In this document: positions 42,145-51,631 of the stretch, piece after piece
How the letters are laid out: every line of letters begins with the position of its first letter
Position numbering within the stretch: position 1 is the stretch's first letter
Assembly: GCA_964572065.1 (NCBI GenBank)
Contig: CAZNER010000001.1
Coordinates: 1-64,000, forward strand
DNA: 64,000 nt
Source: CAZNER01 sp964572065
GTDB taxonomy: Bacteria > Patescibacteriota > Dojkabacteria > JAHIVN01
Direction: 5' to 3'
Notes under the pieces: generated by a model
Databases searched by the model: none
What the model was told of the DNA's origin: nothing
What the model saw: the letters and a program-made list of their open reading frames with translations, nothing else
Program-made: the position numbers and the translations under genes

Positions 42145-42408
42145 CTAAAATTTTACTTCCCACCTCGGTACATATTCTATACCTGTATCTATAGCATCTG
42201 ATACATTATCTAAATTAAAACGTCTAATACCCGGTTCCCTTTCAATATCCGTCATTAAAGAATAGCCCCAATAAAAGTTTTCTTTAATTTCATAGGGTTC
42301 TGTATCTCTAATAGTAGTAACACCTTTTCTGTCTGTATAAGTTATTCTTACTATATGATTTTGTACTCCCGCATTTTGAATTACTGCTATTACATCTGGA
42401 TTTGCCAT
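42145..42408 (-). CDS. WYL-like small protein (87 aa)
   Basis: HIVRITYTDRKGVTTIRDTEPYEIK and RRFNLDNVSDA resemble the strand pattern of WYL domains, which sense ligands or nucleic acids in regulators. It lies alone behind promoter copy 3. Small stand-alone versions occur in phages. Confidence 0.65.
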   Translation of the reverse strand: MANPDVIAVIQNAGVQNHIVRITYTDRKGVTTIRDTEPYEIKENFYWGYSLMTDIEREPGIRRFNLDNVSDAIDTGIEYVPRWEVKF

Positions 42409-42437
42409 AATTAAACTCCTTTTTTGTTACATTTATT

Positions 42438-42466
42438 AATATAGCACCTTTTGAATTAAAAGCCAA
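42438..42466 (-). promoter_or_regulatory. Sigma-70-type promoter, copy 3
   Basis: Minus strand -35 TTGGCT at 42461-42466, 17-base spacer, -10 TATATT at 42438-42443. It drives the WYL-like gene at 42408. The boxes are identical to copies 1 and 2, although the surrounding bases have diverged. Confidence 0.8.
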
Positions 42467-42496
42467 ACTATTTTTTAAAATTTTTCAACTTTAACC

Positions 42497-42512
42497 ATTT
42501 AACCGTTTAAAT
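42497..42512. promoter_or_regulatory. Palindromic operator candidate, copy 3
   Basis: ATTTAACCGTTTAAAT lies 30 bases upstream of the -35 box of copy 3 and overlaps the last codons of the primase gene. Its reverse complement differs from copies 1 and 2 by a single base. Confidence 0.55.
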
Positions 42513-43473
42513 CAGGTATTAAAGCCCCAGATTGAATTCTTTGATTAAAAAATTCTATAAATTCCTCACTAGTACAAGAATCTGGATCTTTTAAATTATT
42601 CGGTAAAGTTATTCTAGAAAAGTTTACTCCGTGATTAGAAACTCTAGATTCTGATTTAGCTTGCCCTAACTTACCAGGTAAATCAGAATCCATACATAAT
42701 ATAATATCATCCCAATATTTTAATAATATAGGAACCTGATTTGATAATACTATACCCCCCAATACAGATACTGCATTATAACCAAAACGTTCCAAAGTTA
42801 AAACATCAAATATGCCTTCAACGACTATCACATATTTCTTATATAATTTAGCCTTATATCCATTAAATAAACACTTTTCTACCCCAGATGGATATAAATA
42901 TTTATCTTCTTGTTTACCGTCAATTCTATGGGCGCAAAAGAATTTATACCTAGAATCTACATCAAAAATGGGTATAATAATGCGTTTTCTGTAATAGCCT
43001 GCAGAACAATAACGAATTTGTCTTTCTTTAATAATATCTTCTGTTAGTTGCCTTTTTCTAATAAGATAATCTAAAACATGTTTTGGAAGTTCTTCTGTCA
43101 AGTGAAAAGGCATAAAAACCACTTTATCTGTTTTTGTATCTGCTTTTTTCTCGTCTATAAAAATATCTGTAAAATCATTATTTAAAAATTCTTGTAGAAA
43201 AGTATCTGGTTTAAGGGTTTTCCCTGAACCCCCGCTTGGCAATTCACCTGTTAATTCTAACCTTCGAGCTAAAGTCCAAATATTACCAGATTCGTGACAA
43301 CCAAAGCAGTAAAACTTCCATGGATAATTTTTCTGAATAGAAAAAGAGGGGTGAGCATCTCCTAAACCTTTATCGTGATTTTCTGGCCAAGGACAGGTAG
43401 TTCTAACATTTTCTCCAAGATCTCTTATATTTTTAAAATTGTTAGCTTCTAAATAAGAAATAATATCAAACAT
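42499..43473 (-). CDS. DnaG-like primase
   Basis: 324 residues. An N-terminal zinc-binding domain (TCPWPENHD and FYCFGCHESGN) is followed by a TOPRIM catalytic domain with VVEGIFDVLTL (Glu) and CMDSDLPGK (Asp-x-Asp). It would make RNA primers for the DnaB helicase encoded just upstream. It is shorter than bacterial DnaG because the helicase-binding part is absent or reduced. Confidence 0.9.
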   Translation of the reverse strand: MFDIISYLEANNFKNIRDLGENVRTTCPWPENHDKGLGDAHPSFSIQKNYPWKFYCFGCHESGNIWTLARRLELTGELPSGGSGKTLKPDTFLQEFLNNDFTDIFIDEKKADTKTDKVVFMPFHLTEELPKHVLDYLIRKRQLTEDIIKERQIRYCSAGYYRKRIIIPIFDVDSRYKFFCAHRIDGKQEDKYLYPSGVEKCLFNGYKAKLYKKYVIVVEGIFDVLTLERFGYNAVSVLGGIVLSNQVPILLKYWDDIILCMDSDLPGKLGQAKSESRVSNHGVNFSRITLPNNLKDPDSCTSEEFIEFFNQRIQSGALIPDLNG

Positions 43474-43524
43474 ATTTAATATGAACTACGCATTAACTAA
43501 AGACTTATGTGTTTTCTTTGTCGG

Positions 43525-45021
43525 TTAATATAAACTATATTTACCTTTTTTAATAGTAGCTTCCATTTGTCTTTTTTGTTCTTCTTCTTGTATAGAACGA
43601 ATTAAATAATCTGGACCCAATTTATTTATTAAATCTCTATATTTAGTTTTATCATGTAATTTACCCTCTTTAAAAGATGGACAAAGCATTGCTTGTTTTA
43701 ATTCTTTACCTCCGTCTCTATTTTTAATAATACCTTGTCTAATTATACCATATAATTCATCTTTTCTAGTTTGAGCCAAATAAGACACGCCAGTTGCGTG
43801 TTGTACTGGATAAGGACTGTAGGCACTATCTTCTTCTGTCAATATTGGTTTATGCTTAGAAGTTTTTTTTGTTTGGTGTACTGCTACTACTACTAAACCT
43901 TGTTGATCATTCCAATTTCTAGCAAGCTGTGCCAAACCTTCTGATATGTTTCCCAAACCTTTCCAATCTCTTGAATCTGTTGACCCTTCCGCTTTCAAGT
44001 CCGGCAATTGATCTACTAATACAAGTTGGGGTTCAAAATCTTGTTCTGCAGTATTATATAATTCATTCTTTAAGTCAGAAACAGTAGCACCCTGATCAAA
44101 ACTAATAACCTTATACTGTACTTTCCTTTCTTTTACTTTAGCCATTTGCGTTTCCCATAATTGCATATCTTCATTTGATAAATTGGGTACCCAGTCTCCT
44201 TTTTCATCTTTTACTATAGGATCTCTGAATTTTTCAAAAGGAATGCCAGTAAGTCTTACATACCATCTAGCCTGTGCCTTCCATTTATTCATTTCTATAG
44301 TAAATAATACAGTAGGAATATTTTGTAAACAGGCATAAAAACTAAGTTCATTTAAAGTCCAACTTTTACCCATACCTGTGTAACCTAGAAATAAATAGTA
44401 TTCTCCTCTATAAAAACCTCTCCAAGAATCATTTTTATCAATCAATTCTAAACCTGTACGAATACCTACATATTTTTCTGGGTTTGCTTTCTTTTCTGCT
44501 ATTAATTGTTTATGAAAAGTAAAATCATCTACTATAGTACCGGCATTAACATAAATTCTAGAATCAGACTGAATGCGGGCATCTGTAAGAGCTTTTTCTG
44601 CTCCTTGAATATTACCTTCAGACAACTCTTCTTTAACAGCTTCAGTAACATCACACACTTTCCTAACCCGCGCCATTATCTGTAGTTGTTCCAATAAATA
44701 ATTAAAACTACCTTCAGATACCTCTTCTGTAAATATCTTATCTATTAAAATTAAAAAATTTTCCTGTTCGGTATCTTTTTTGTTCTTTTTAACAGTATTT
44801 ATCAAAATTTCTTTTAATTCTTCTTCATATAAAGGCTTATACACCTTATTAATAAGATTCTTAATAATAAGAAATATAAATTGTAAAGCTTCATCTTTAA
44901 AATACTCTTTCTTTAATAAAGTAGGTTTTTTACGTATATAATCAAAACAAGAATGATATTTTAAAATACAGGTAAGTAACCTACGTTCATAATCTACATT
45001 AGCATATTGTAAACTACTCAT
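43525..45021 (-). CDS. DnaB-like replicative helicase
   Basis: 498 residues. A helical N-terminal domain (to about 150) and a RecA-like motor with Walker A GYTGMGKS (213-220), FTIEMNKWKAQARW and Walker B LVLVDQLPDL. The family, length and neighbours (loader upstream, primase downstream) make it the replication-fork helicase. Confidence 0.93.
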   Translation of the reverse strand: MSSLQYANVDYERRLLTCILKYHSCFDYIRKKPTLLKKEYFKDEALQFIFLIIKNLINKVYKPLYEEELKEILINTVKKNKKDTEQENFLILIDKIFTEEVSEGSFNYLLEQLQIMARVRKVCDVTEAVKEELSEGNIQGAEKALTDARIQSDSRIYVNAGTIVDDFTFHKQLIAEKKANPEKYVGIRTGLELIDKNDSWRGFYRGEYYLFLGYTGMGKSWTLNELSFYACLQNIPTVLFTIEMNKWKAQARWYVRLTGIPFEKFRDPIVKDEKGDWVPNLSNEDMQLWETQMAKVKERKVQYKVISFDQGATVSDLKNELYNTAEQDFEPQLVLVDQLPDLKAEGSTDSRDWKGLGNISEGLAQLARNWNDQQGLVVVAVHQTKKTSKHKPILTEEDSAYSPYPVQHATGVSYLAQTRKDELYGIIRQGIIKNRDGGKELKQAMLCPSFKEGKLHDKTKYRDLINKLGPDYLIRSIQEEEQKRQMEATIKKGKYSLY

Positions 45022-45655
45022 TTCTTATATTCTTTCCTGAAATTGAAATTAATATTAAACGTTCTGTAATAAAAGAAGCTAATTTAGTACCAAAAGTTTC
45101 TCGAATTTTATTAAAAGATAAATCAGAACTTATAAACAACCTTTTTAAATCCCAATTATACAAAACCATTTCTACAAAATCGGTAATGTGATTGGCAATA
45201 AAACTTGTAGTACCTATATATCTATCCGTAAAATCATCAATAACTATAATCTGTGTTCGAGCAATTAAATCTCTTAATTGCATCCATAATTCATAATTAG
45301 TATTTTGGTGACATTCTCTTAATATGGGTACTAATTCACTCATACGAAAACAATATACTATAACACCTTCTTTTATAAAATATTGAGCAGCAAGATAAGT
45401 TAGGGCACTTTTGCCTTGGCCTACATTATTAGAAGATTGTCCGGTAACATACAAACCTTTACCTTTTTCGCTAGTCTTACAAAAATTTAGTATTTTCTCC
45501 GCCACATTTTTATTCTGCATATAATTATTCAAATTATCCAAATCCCAATAGGGACGAGGAATGTTAGCTTCAATATACCTCGTATATAAATGAAATTTTG
45601 GATGATCTGGTTTTATTGTGTCTTGTAATTGTTTTATTTTTTGTTCTGTATTCAT
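45014..45655 (-). CDS. DnaC-like helicase loader
   Basis: A 213-residue AAA+ ATPase with Walker A GQSSNNVGQGKS (72-83), Walker B TQIIVIDDFTD (about 128-138), sensor 1 RLFISSDLSF and a late Arg-rich TERLI. It overlaps the DnaB gene by eight bases and would load the helicase. Confidence 0.88.
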   Translation of the reverse strand: MNTEQKIKQLQDTIKPDHPKFHLYTRYIEANIPRPYWDLDNLNNYMQNKNVAEKILNFCKTSEKGKGLYVTGQSSNNVGQGKSALTYLAAQYFIKEGVIVYCFRMSELVPILRECHQNTNYELWMQLRDLIARTQIIVIDDFTDRYIGTTSFIANHITDFVEMVLYNWDLKRLFISSDLSFNKIRETFGTKLASFITERLILISISGKNIRNE

Positions 45656-46599
45656 AATAATCTCCTAAAAGAACTATGCGTTTGAATATGCTTTTCTTCT
45701 TTTTCTATTTCTAATAATATATTATTTATAGCCATCTTATCTTTTTTAATTTTAATCTGTTGTATATACCGCTCTACCTCCTCTTTTGAACAATCCCATG
45801 CTTGCCACTTTTCAATATAACAAGGAGGAGTAACCTGTTGTTTCTTTTCTGTATTTAAAAAATTCTGGATGTTATCAACACTACATAAAAGCGAAAGAAA
45901 AGATTTCTTATTATGTCGAAAGTTAGATAACGAATCTATATGATGATTAATATAATCTAATAAATCTGTTTTTGTTTTACTGTGTTTTAAAAAAAATTCA
46001 ATAAGATCTCTTTTAAATCTTGCTAAATATATACCTTTGTTTCTATCTCCTTCAACATAAGGAATATGATAACATTTAAAATATAATTGTTTAATATATA
46101 ATAAAAAGTGAGTAGCCTTCCAAGTCTCTATATCTTCCGGTAAAACGCGCTTTTTCTTATTTGAAGGTTTCTTTTTATCCAAAACTATTTTAATATCCGA
46201 AGCCCGTTTCTTTTGATATACGTGGGTTGTCGCAAAAGTTACTAAATTTTTATACGCTCCAGGAGTAATACAATTTTGTTTTGTCATGATTTTACAATAC
46301 CTTAAAAATTCTTTTTTAGTTAAATCTTTAACCGGTAAAATTTTATAAAAATTGCCGGTAGGCTTCCGAACTACTTCTAGTAACTCCCATATTTCTAATT
46401 TCTTTAATGATACAGATATAGCAGTATCTTGTATGTGTGTTTTAATTGATAAGTATTTTAAAGATAAAGAAACAATAGATGATTCTTGAGTGGCGCTTTC
46501 CAAATATATAACAACATAAAGTAAAAAAGCGCTTTGCCCTATACCCTGTATATACTGATCTAAAAGTTTAGTGAAATCTTCTAATAAATTATTATTCAT
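45652..46599 (-). CDS. Winged-helix replication protein candidate
   Basis: 315 residues. The N-terminal 90 residues have a winged-helix layout (SAFLLYVVIYLES, YLSIKTHIQDTAISVSLKKLEIWELLEVV). A basic linker and a helical C-terminal part follow, similar in build to DnaD/lambda O-type initiators. Immediately upstream of the loader and DnaB genes, it is the best candidate for the origin-binding or primosome protein. Confidence 0.65.
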   Translation of the reverse strand: MNNNLLEDFTKLLDQYIQGIGQSAFLLYVVIYLESATQESSIVSLSLKYLSIKTHIQDTAISVSLKKLEIWELLEVVRKPTGNFYKILPVKDLTKKEFLRYCKIMTKQNCITPGAYKNLVTFATTHVYQKKRASDIKIVLDKKKPSNKKKRVLPEDIETWKATHFLLYIKQLYFKCYHIPYVEGDRNKGIYLARFKRDLIEFFLKHSKTKTDLLDYINHHIDSLSNFRHNKKSFLSLLCSVDNIQNFLNTEKKQQVTPPCYIEKWQAWDCSKEEVERYIQQIKIKKDKMAINNILLEIEKEEKHIQTHSSFRRLL

Positions 46600-48296
46600 A
46601 TAATATCTCTAATTGTAACTTCTTCTATTTCAGTATCGACTTTACCTTCATTAAACAAATCATTTATATCTTTCTTTTTCGTTAAAACTTCTAATACGTT
46701 CTCTTCTATCGTATTTTCTGTTATAAAATTAATTATAAAAACGGTATCGTGTAACGCCCCGGATCTTCTAATTCTACCCATCCTTTGGCGCATAGAAAAA
46801 GAACTAAATAAAATATCGAAATTTACTAGATATTTACAAAATTGTAGATCTTGACCTTCTTTTAAAATATCACTAGTAATTAAAACTTTAGTATCTTTTG
46901 AATTTCTAAATTTTTCTATTACCTCGAATCTGTCATCGATTTTAGTAGTAGCGCCCGATAACATTATATTTTTATAACCAGTAATAGAAAGTCTGTCTGA
47001 TAAAAGCCTTACCATATCTGTAAAATAAGTAAAAACTACAATCTTATCATCAGAATCAGAAAGTAATTCTAAAAAAGAAAGTAATTCTTCTGTTTTAGAA
47101 GAATAATCTAAAGCTGGATCCAATAACTGAGTAGAAAGACAGGCTTGTCTTAATTTTACAATCATTGGCAAATCTTCTAAATCTTCAAGGGGTTTCCTGT
47201 ATTCGTTAGAAAATTCTTCTAAAGCTCCCTTTTTTAAATCTTTATATAATTTTTGTTGTCTTTTGTTTAAAGAAATATAGTAAGTCTTAACTACTACTTT
47301 CGGTAACTCTGCTTCTACTTCAAAAGCCTGCCTTCTTAAAAAATAGGGAGATATCAACTCTCTAAACTTATCTAAATTTCTATAACCTTTAATCTCTCCA
47401 AACCAATCTTTAATAACAAAATTTAAACAAAAATCTTTAAAGAAACCAAAAATTCTCCAATCAATGAGTTTAAATAAACTAAATATTTGCTCTAACTTGC
47501 CATCTGTTGGTGTAGCTGTTAAAGCAGATACATATAAAGCTTTAGTTGCAAGAGACCTAACTTTTTTGCTGCGTTCTACCATAAAATTAACTATATACTG
47601 AGCTTCATCCACAATTAACAAACTATTGTACAAATTCGGCTTAAGATATTTACATATTAATTTCCAATCTCTTACTAACAAATCATAATTTATAATTTTA
47701 TAAGTTAAATTTTGTTTATAAAAATCTTCTCTTATTTTCTTACCACTACCAGAATGTATAAAATCTACAGTACTATTTGTAAATCTTTTTATTTCTTTAA
47801 ACCATTTTTTCTTTAAAGAAGCAGGACATATTACTATAACTTTTTTGATATGGGCGTTTTCTAATAATTTCTGTGCTGCAGCAATACTTTCAATAGTTTT
47901 TCCTAAACCTACATCATCTAATAATAATGCTTTTTTTCTATAAGTTAAAAATTTAGCCCCCACTTTCTGGAAGGAATATAAAGTACCTCTAAAGCTACCG
48001 CAAACAAATTCTGTATCTTCTGCTTTTTTTAATACAGTTGTCGCAATAGAAACTTGTTGTTCTTGTTGCAATAATAGTTTTAAAGTCTCAGAAACATTAA
48101 TTTGTTCATTTGGGAAAGTAGTTTGTAACCAAGATAAAACTTTTGGATAAAAAGAAAAAAGGCCTGTTAATGTTTTATTTTTTTCATCAAAAACAAGACC
48201 TGGGAATTTAGATAATTGATATAAAATATTATGAAAATAAAGACTGTAAATTATAATTTTAAAAGAAAAAGAATCAAATTTAGTAAAATAAATCAT
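46596..48296 (-). CDS. SNF2-family DNA helicase
   Basis: 566 residues. Superfamily 2 motifs: LLLDDVGLGKTIES (motif I), VIVICPASLKKKW (Ia), LLIVDEAQY (II, DEAQ), ALTATPTDG (III), VLITSDILKEGQDLQF (V) and RMGRIRRSGA (VI). The SNF2 type moves along duplex DNA and remodels bound proteins. In phages it may drive branch migration like UvsW. It starts in an ATG/TGA overlap with the sigma gene. Confidence 0.9.
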   Translation of the reverse strand: MIYFTKFDSFSFKIIIYSLYFHNILYQLSKFPGLVFDEKNKTLTGLFSFYPKVLSWLQTTFPNEQINVSETLKLLLQQEQQVSIATTVLKKAEDTEFVCGSFRGTLYSFQKVGAKFLTYRKKALLLDDVGLGKTIESIAAAQKLLENAHIKKVIVICPASLKKKWFKEIKRFTNSTVDFIHSGSGKKIREDFYKQNLTYKIINYDLLVRDWKLICKYLKPNLYNSLLIVDEAQYIVNFMVERSKKVRSLATKALYVSALTATPTDGKLEQIFSLFKLIDWRIFGFFKDFCLNFVIKDWFGEIKGYRNLDKFRELISPYFLRRQAFEVEAELPKVVVKTYYISLNKRQQKLYKDLKKGALEEFSNEYRKPLEDLEDLPMIVKLRQACLSTQLLDPALDYSSKTEELLSFLELLSDSDDKIVVFTYFTDMVRLLSDRLSITGYKNIMLSGATTKIDDRFEVIEKFRNSKDTKVLITSDILKEGQDLQFCKYLVNFDILFSSFSMRQRMGRIRRSGALHDTVFIINFITENTIEENVLEVLTKKKDINDLFNEGKVDTEIEEVTIRDII

Positions 48297-49075
48297 AAAA
48301 GCTTACGTACTTGTTTTTGTACTTTTTTTAACGCTTGATTTTTTATTAGTCGAATACGTTCTGATGTGAGTTTATAATCTTTTCCTAATTCTGCGAGCTT
48401 TTTTCTGGCTTCTCCAAACACGCCATAATACTGAGTCAAGACAGTACGTTCAATATTCGACAATTTGTCAATAGCCTCTTTTACTTTTAATACAAATTTT
48501 TTATGATCTATTTGCTCTTCTATATTAATTTTTGAATCTTCACATAAATTTATAATTTCTTCAAGGGACGTAAAATTATTATCTAAATCTAGTAATTTTT
48601 TTGCGTAAATGGGATCTATACTTAGATCCTTTATTATATCATTAAAAGAAATACTTCGTTGGTGCTCTTGTTCTAATTTCTTTTCTGTTTGCTTTAATTC
48701 CCTCAATCGTTGAACTCCGGCAAAAGAAAATCTAATCAATCGACTGCGTTCTGTAATATATCTACACATAGCTGCATGAATACAAACCCGGGCGAAGTGT
48801 TTAAATGGTGCCCTATTCTTTCGTTTTAAATCAAATTTGTTAATGGCTTCAAACACCCCCTGATTACCACTAGCAATAAGATCAAGTAACGATACTTTTG
48901 TTTTCATTTCTGTAGCTATGCGTACCACCATTTTTAAATAAGAACACACAATAGCATTACGAGATTTAACATCTCCATTCTTTGCCTTCTCTATATGTAT
49001 TAAAATATCCTGTTCTTTAAGAATAGGATACTTCTTTATATCTTTAAAATATGCTTTAAGTAATTGATTATCCAT
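48293..49075 (-). CDS. Phage sigma-70-family factor
   Basis: 260 residues with region 1.2 (LKAYFKDIKKYPILKEQD), region 2 (NAIVCSYLKMVVRIA, LIASGNQGVFEAINKFD, FKHFARVCIHAAMCRYI), region 3 (SISFNDIIKDLSI) and region 4 (LSNIERTVLTQYYGV, KLTSERIRLIKNQALKKVQ). It should direct host RNA polymerase to middle or late phage promoters. The TTTTGTATATTTA-like elements are candidates for its target. Confidence 0.92.
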   Translation of the reverse strand: MDNQLLKAYFKDIKKYPILKEQDILIHIEKAKNGDVKSRNAIVCSYLKMVVRIATEMKTKVSLLDLIASGNQGVFEAINKFDLKRKNRAPFKHFARVCIHAAMCRYITERSRLIRFSFAGVQRLRELKQTEKKLEQEHQRSISFNDIIKDLSIDPIYAKKLLDLDNNFTSLEEIINLCEDSKINIEEQIDHKKFVLKVKEAIDKLSNIERTVLTQYYGVFGEARKKLAELGKDYKLTSERIRLIKNQALKKVQKQVRKLL

Positions 49076-49082
49076 AATTAAA

Positions 49083-49958
49083 TTACGACCAAGAAAACCA
49101 TCCGGGCAAAACTACTTTACTTAAGTTTTTATTTTTTTGTTTTTTAAAAGGACGCCAAGGTCCGTAAACCCCCACTTTAGTAGCAGCAGTTAAACAAGCG
49201 GCCCACCACGCAAAAGTACCATGTTGAAATAAAATATTATCAAAAGATCTAATAAAATTAAAATCGGCATCTAAAGCCCGGCCACACCTTACGATCGGAT
49301 CTAATTTTTTAAATCCCGTCACTAAAGAATTCATATAATCCACAGCTAATTGTAAATTATCAATTTTTACAGTTTCTGGTATAGAAGTATGAAATCGCAT
49401 TCTTTTTAATTGCGATAAAGTTATTTTATCCCAATAAGGCATATCTGTAACAATATATAATTTTTTAAAAGTAAAATAAGATATGGCTTTTAAATACATC
49501 ATTATATCTACTTTATATTCTTCTTGATAATTATAACGGTGTAATAACCTATCTCCTAATCTCAAATGAAAAACTAAATCCTTCTTATTAGTAATAGGTA
49601 TTGGTACGAACCATTTTTTAATAATAGACAAATACGGTTTAAACAACCTAAAATCTTCAAAATAACCTTCTACACGAAAAAAACAATTATCATATTTTTG
49701 CTTAAAAAAAGATACGGGACAATTATTATCAGAAATTGTAATTTTTTTATCATAAACTTTAGAAGAAGATTGTTGTATAATTTGCACCCCATCTACAAAA
49801 AGTTTATTTAAATATTTAAGACCATAATACCCAGGATAAGGCAATTTCACATATAAAGGGCAATTATAAAAAAAAGCTAATAATTTACCATAAATATACT
49901 GAAATAAATTGTTACCAAAACCGTTAGTTAAACAAACTAATACTATATTTTTACTCAT
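49083..49958 (-). CDS. GT11 fucosyltransferase-like enzyme
   Basis: 291 residues. NGFGNNLFQYIYGKLLA (12-28) and FHLRLGDR (130-137) match the conserved motifs of alpha-1,2-fucosyltransferases (GxGNQxFQY and HxRxGD). Family members use GDP-L-fucose. The phage also encodes a GDP-mannose 3',5'-epimerase, so GDP-L-galactose, the 6-hydroxy analogue, is a possible donor here. Confidence 0.75.
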   Translation of the reverse strand: MSKNIVLVCLTNGFGNNLFQYIYGKLLAFFYNCPLYVKLPYPGYYGLKYLNKLFVDGVQIIQQSSSKVYDKKITISDNNCPVSFFKQKYDNCFFRVEGYFEDFRLFKPYLSIIKKWFVPIPITNKKDLVFHLRLGDRLLHRYNYQEEYKVDIMMYLKAISYFTFKKLYIVTDMPYWDKITLSQLKRMRFHTSIPETVKIDNLQLAVDYMNSLVTGFKKLDPIVRCGRALDADFNFIRSFDNILFQHGTFAWWAACLTAATKVGVYGPWRPFKKQKNKNLSKVVLPGWFSWS

Positions 49959-50637
49959 ATTTTTTATTTTTAAAAAGTAAATTTCCTTGGGGTGTTTTAT
50001 CTGAATACTTTGAAATCAATCCAAAATTTAATTTTTGTAAAAGTATTATTGTTTGCTTTCTATTAAGACCCCCTTCATAAGTTGTTTCCCCATATTCAGT
50101 CCATAAATATTTTATATTATCTTTATACTTTCCAAAACCTTCAATTACTTCTTTTTCCGCTCCTTGTACATCAATCCATATAAGATCAACAGCTAATATT
50201 TGTTGTTCTGTTAACCAAGTATCTAATCGTTTTGTTTTAACATAAATTTTTGGGGCGTCTTTTACAAAAATATGTCCTTGTTTTAAAGAAGAAGCGCCAG
50301 AACGATTTAAACGCCATTTTATATAATCTGTTCTCTTAATCCAAGCATATTTTTTAAATAAAAATTCCTTCACTTTACTTTCATAACTTTGATAAAAAGG
50401 CAAAACAGAAAAATCTTGATTAAATAAAGCATACTCAAATAAATGTAATCGAGTATCTTTTATATAATTTTTTATAACTGTTATATTTCGAGGATCGGGT
50501 TCAAAACAATACAATTTTAAATCTTTGAAGGTATTCAAAAATTTAATAGAATCTTCCCCATAATGGGCCCCAACTTCTATTATAATTGGATTTTCCTTTT
50601 GTAATAACTGTTTAAAAATATTATGTATATTTGACAT
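49951..50637 (-). CDS. FkbM-family methyltransferase
   Basis: 228 residues with the SAM-binding IIIEVGAHYGEDS (about 18-30), LYCFEPDPRN and the FkbM signature DLIWIDVQGAEKEVIEG. FkbM enzymes O-methylate sugars. It overlaps the GT11-like gene by eight bases. Confidence 0.88.
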   Translation of the reverse strand: MSNIHNIFKQLLQKENPIIIEVGAHYGEDSIKFLNTFKDLKLYCFEPDPRNITVIKNYIKDTRLHLFEYALFNQDFSVLPFYQSYESKVKEFLFKKYAWIKRTDYIKWRLNRSGASSLKQGHIFVKDAPKIYVKTKRLDTWLTEQQILAVDLIWIDVQGAEKEVIEGFGKYKDNIKYLWTEYGETTYEGGLNRKQTIILLQKLNFGLISKYSDKTPQGNLLFKNKKYE

Positions 50638-50639
50638 AG

Positions 50640-51602
50640 TTACTTCTTATGCGCATAGTATTCTTTTATATAAGCTAATACTTGTTTTGCCCTATTTCTC
50701 CAAGTATGTTCTTGTATGGCTGTTTTATAAGCAGTCTCTATTATAGCGTTTCTTTGTTGTTCATGCTCTAAATAATAATAAAATTTATCAAATAAATTCT
50801 TTAAATTATTTTTAAAAACCACACAATTAACTCCATCTTTAAAAATATCTTTATAAGTATCTGGTATTTCAGAACAAAAAAGTAAGGTTTTAGATAACCA
50901 AGCCTCAAAGTATCTTGGAGGCATATCTCCATAAGCTGAAGGTATAGACAACCACATTTTCGACTTACACATAATCTGTGCGTATTCTTTATAATTAGTA
51001 ATACGACAAGAAACAGAATCACTACCTCGTAAAAAACATTTTATATCTTCCCGTTTAGAGAAAGCCTCTTGCACTTTAATCCTCAAATTCTCTGTACTAA
51101 ACGCTCCTTTCGGATAATACTTACTGTGATGTAATGCTCCCGAAAAACCAATATCATAAAAACGTTTATAGCCATAATCTTTAAAAATTGATGGATCAGC
51201 AGCATGGCACAACCTTCTAGTTTTAATTTTCGTATTTTTTTCGTACTTTTTATACTCAGCAGCAGCGCATAAAATTAAATCGACATTATTTCTTTTACAA
51301 AAAAACAATTTCTTTTGTAAATAGTTTTGGGGTTTAAATAAATTATAAATAACCAACTGCCTCGCTTGGTTTAGCCCTTTAATACTAGAAAAAGAACGAT
51401 CTTTGTTAGACCAACCTAAACCGAAAAATATAGTTTTCGGAGAAAAAGGGCAAATCCTTAATATTTCTAATATATTTTTTGGGGTTTTGTTATATAAATA
51501 ACAAGGAGTTAATTTTTTCAATTCTTTATATAAACTTTTGTAAATAGGATAAGTATCTGCATAACTAGTATTTACTATAGGATCTATAAAAAGTATAGAC
51601 AT
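50640..51602 (-). CDS. Glycosyltransferase, CgeB/GT1-like
   Basis: 320 residues. The C-terminal half fits the CgeB-like glycosyltransferase domain: YDIGFSGALHHS, then a late MPPRYFEAWLSKTLLFCSE and DGVNCVVFKN. The N-terminal half is a Rossmann-like acceptor domain. It belongs to the glycan cluster. Confidence 0.8.
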   Translation of the reverse strand: MSILFIDPIVNTSYADTYPIYKSLYKELKKLTPCYLYNKTPKNILEILRICPFSPKTIFFGLGWSNKDRSFSSIKGLNQARQLVIYNLFKPQNYLQKKLFFCKRNNVDLILCAAAEYKKYEKNTKIKTRRLCHAADPSIFKDYGYKRFYDIGFSGALHHSKYYPKGAFSTENLRIKVQEAFSKREDIKCFLRGSDSVSCRITNYKEYAQIMCKSKMWLSIPSAYGDMPPRYFEAWLSKTLLFCSEIPDTYKDIFKDGVNCVVFKNNLKNLFDKFYYYLEHEQQRNAIIETAYKTAIQEHTWRNRAKQVLAYIKEYYAHKK

Positions 51603-51631
51603 AAATAAAAACCTTTCATAATTTATAAAAA

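Noticed and set aside
50801..51022. Second minus-strand frame inside the CgeB-like gene
   Set aside because: It is a shadow frame in a gene whose main frame has clear family motifs.
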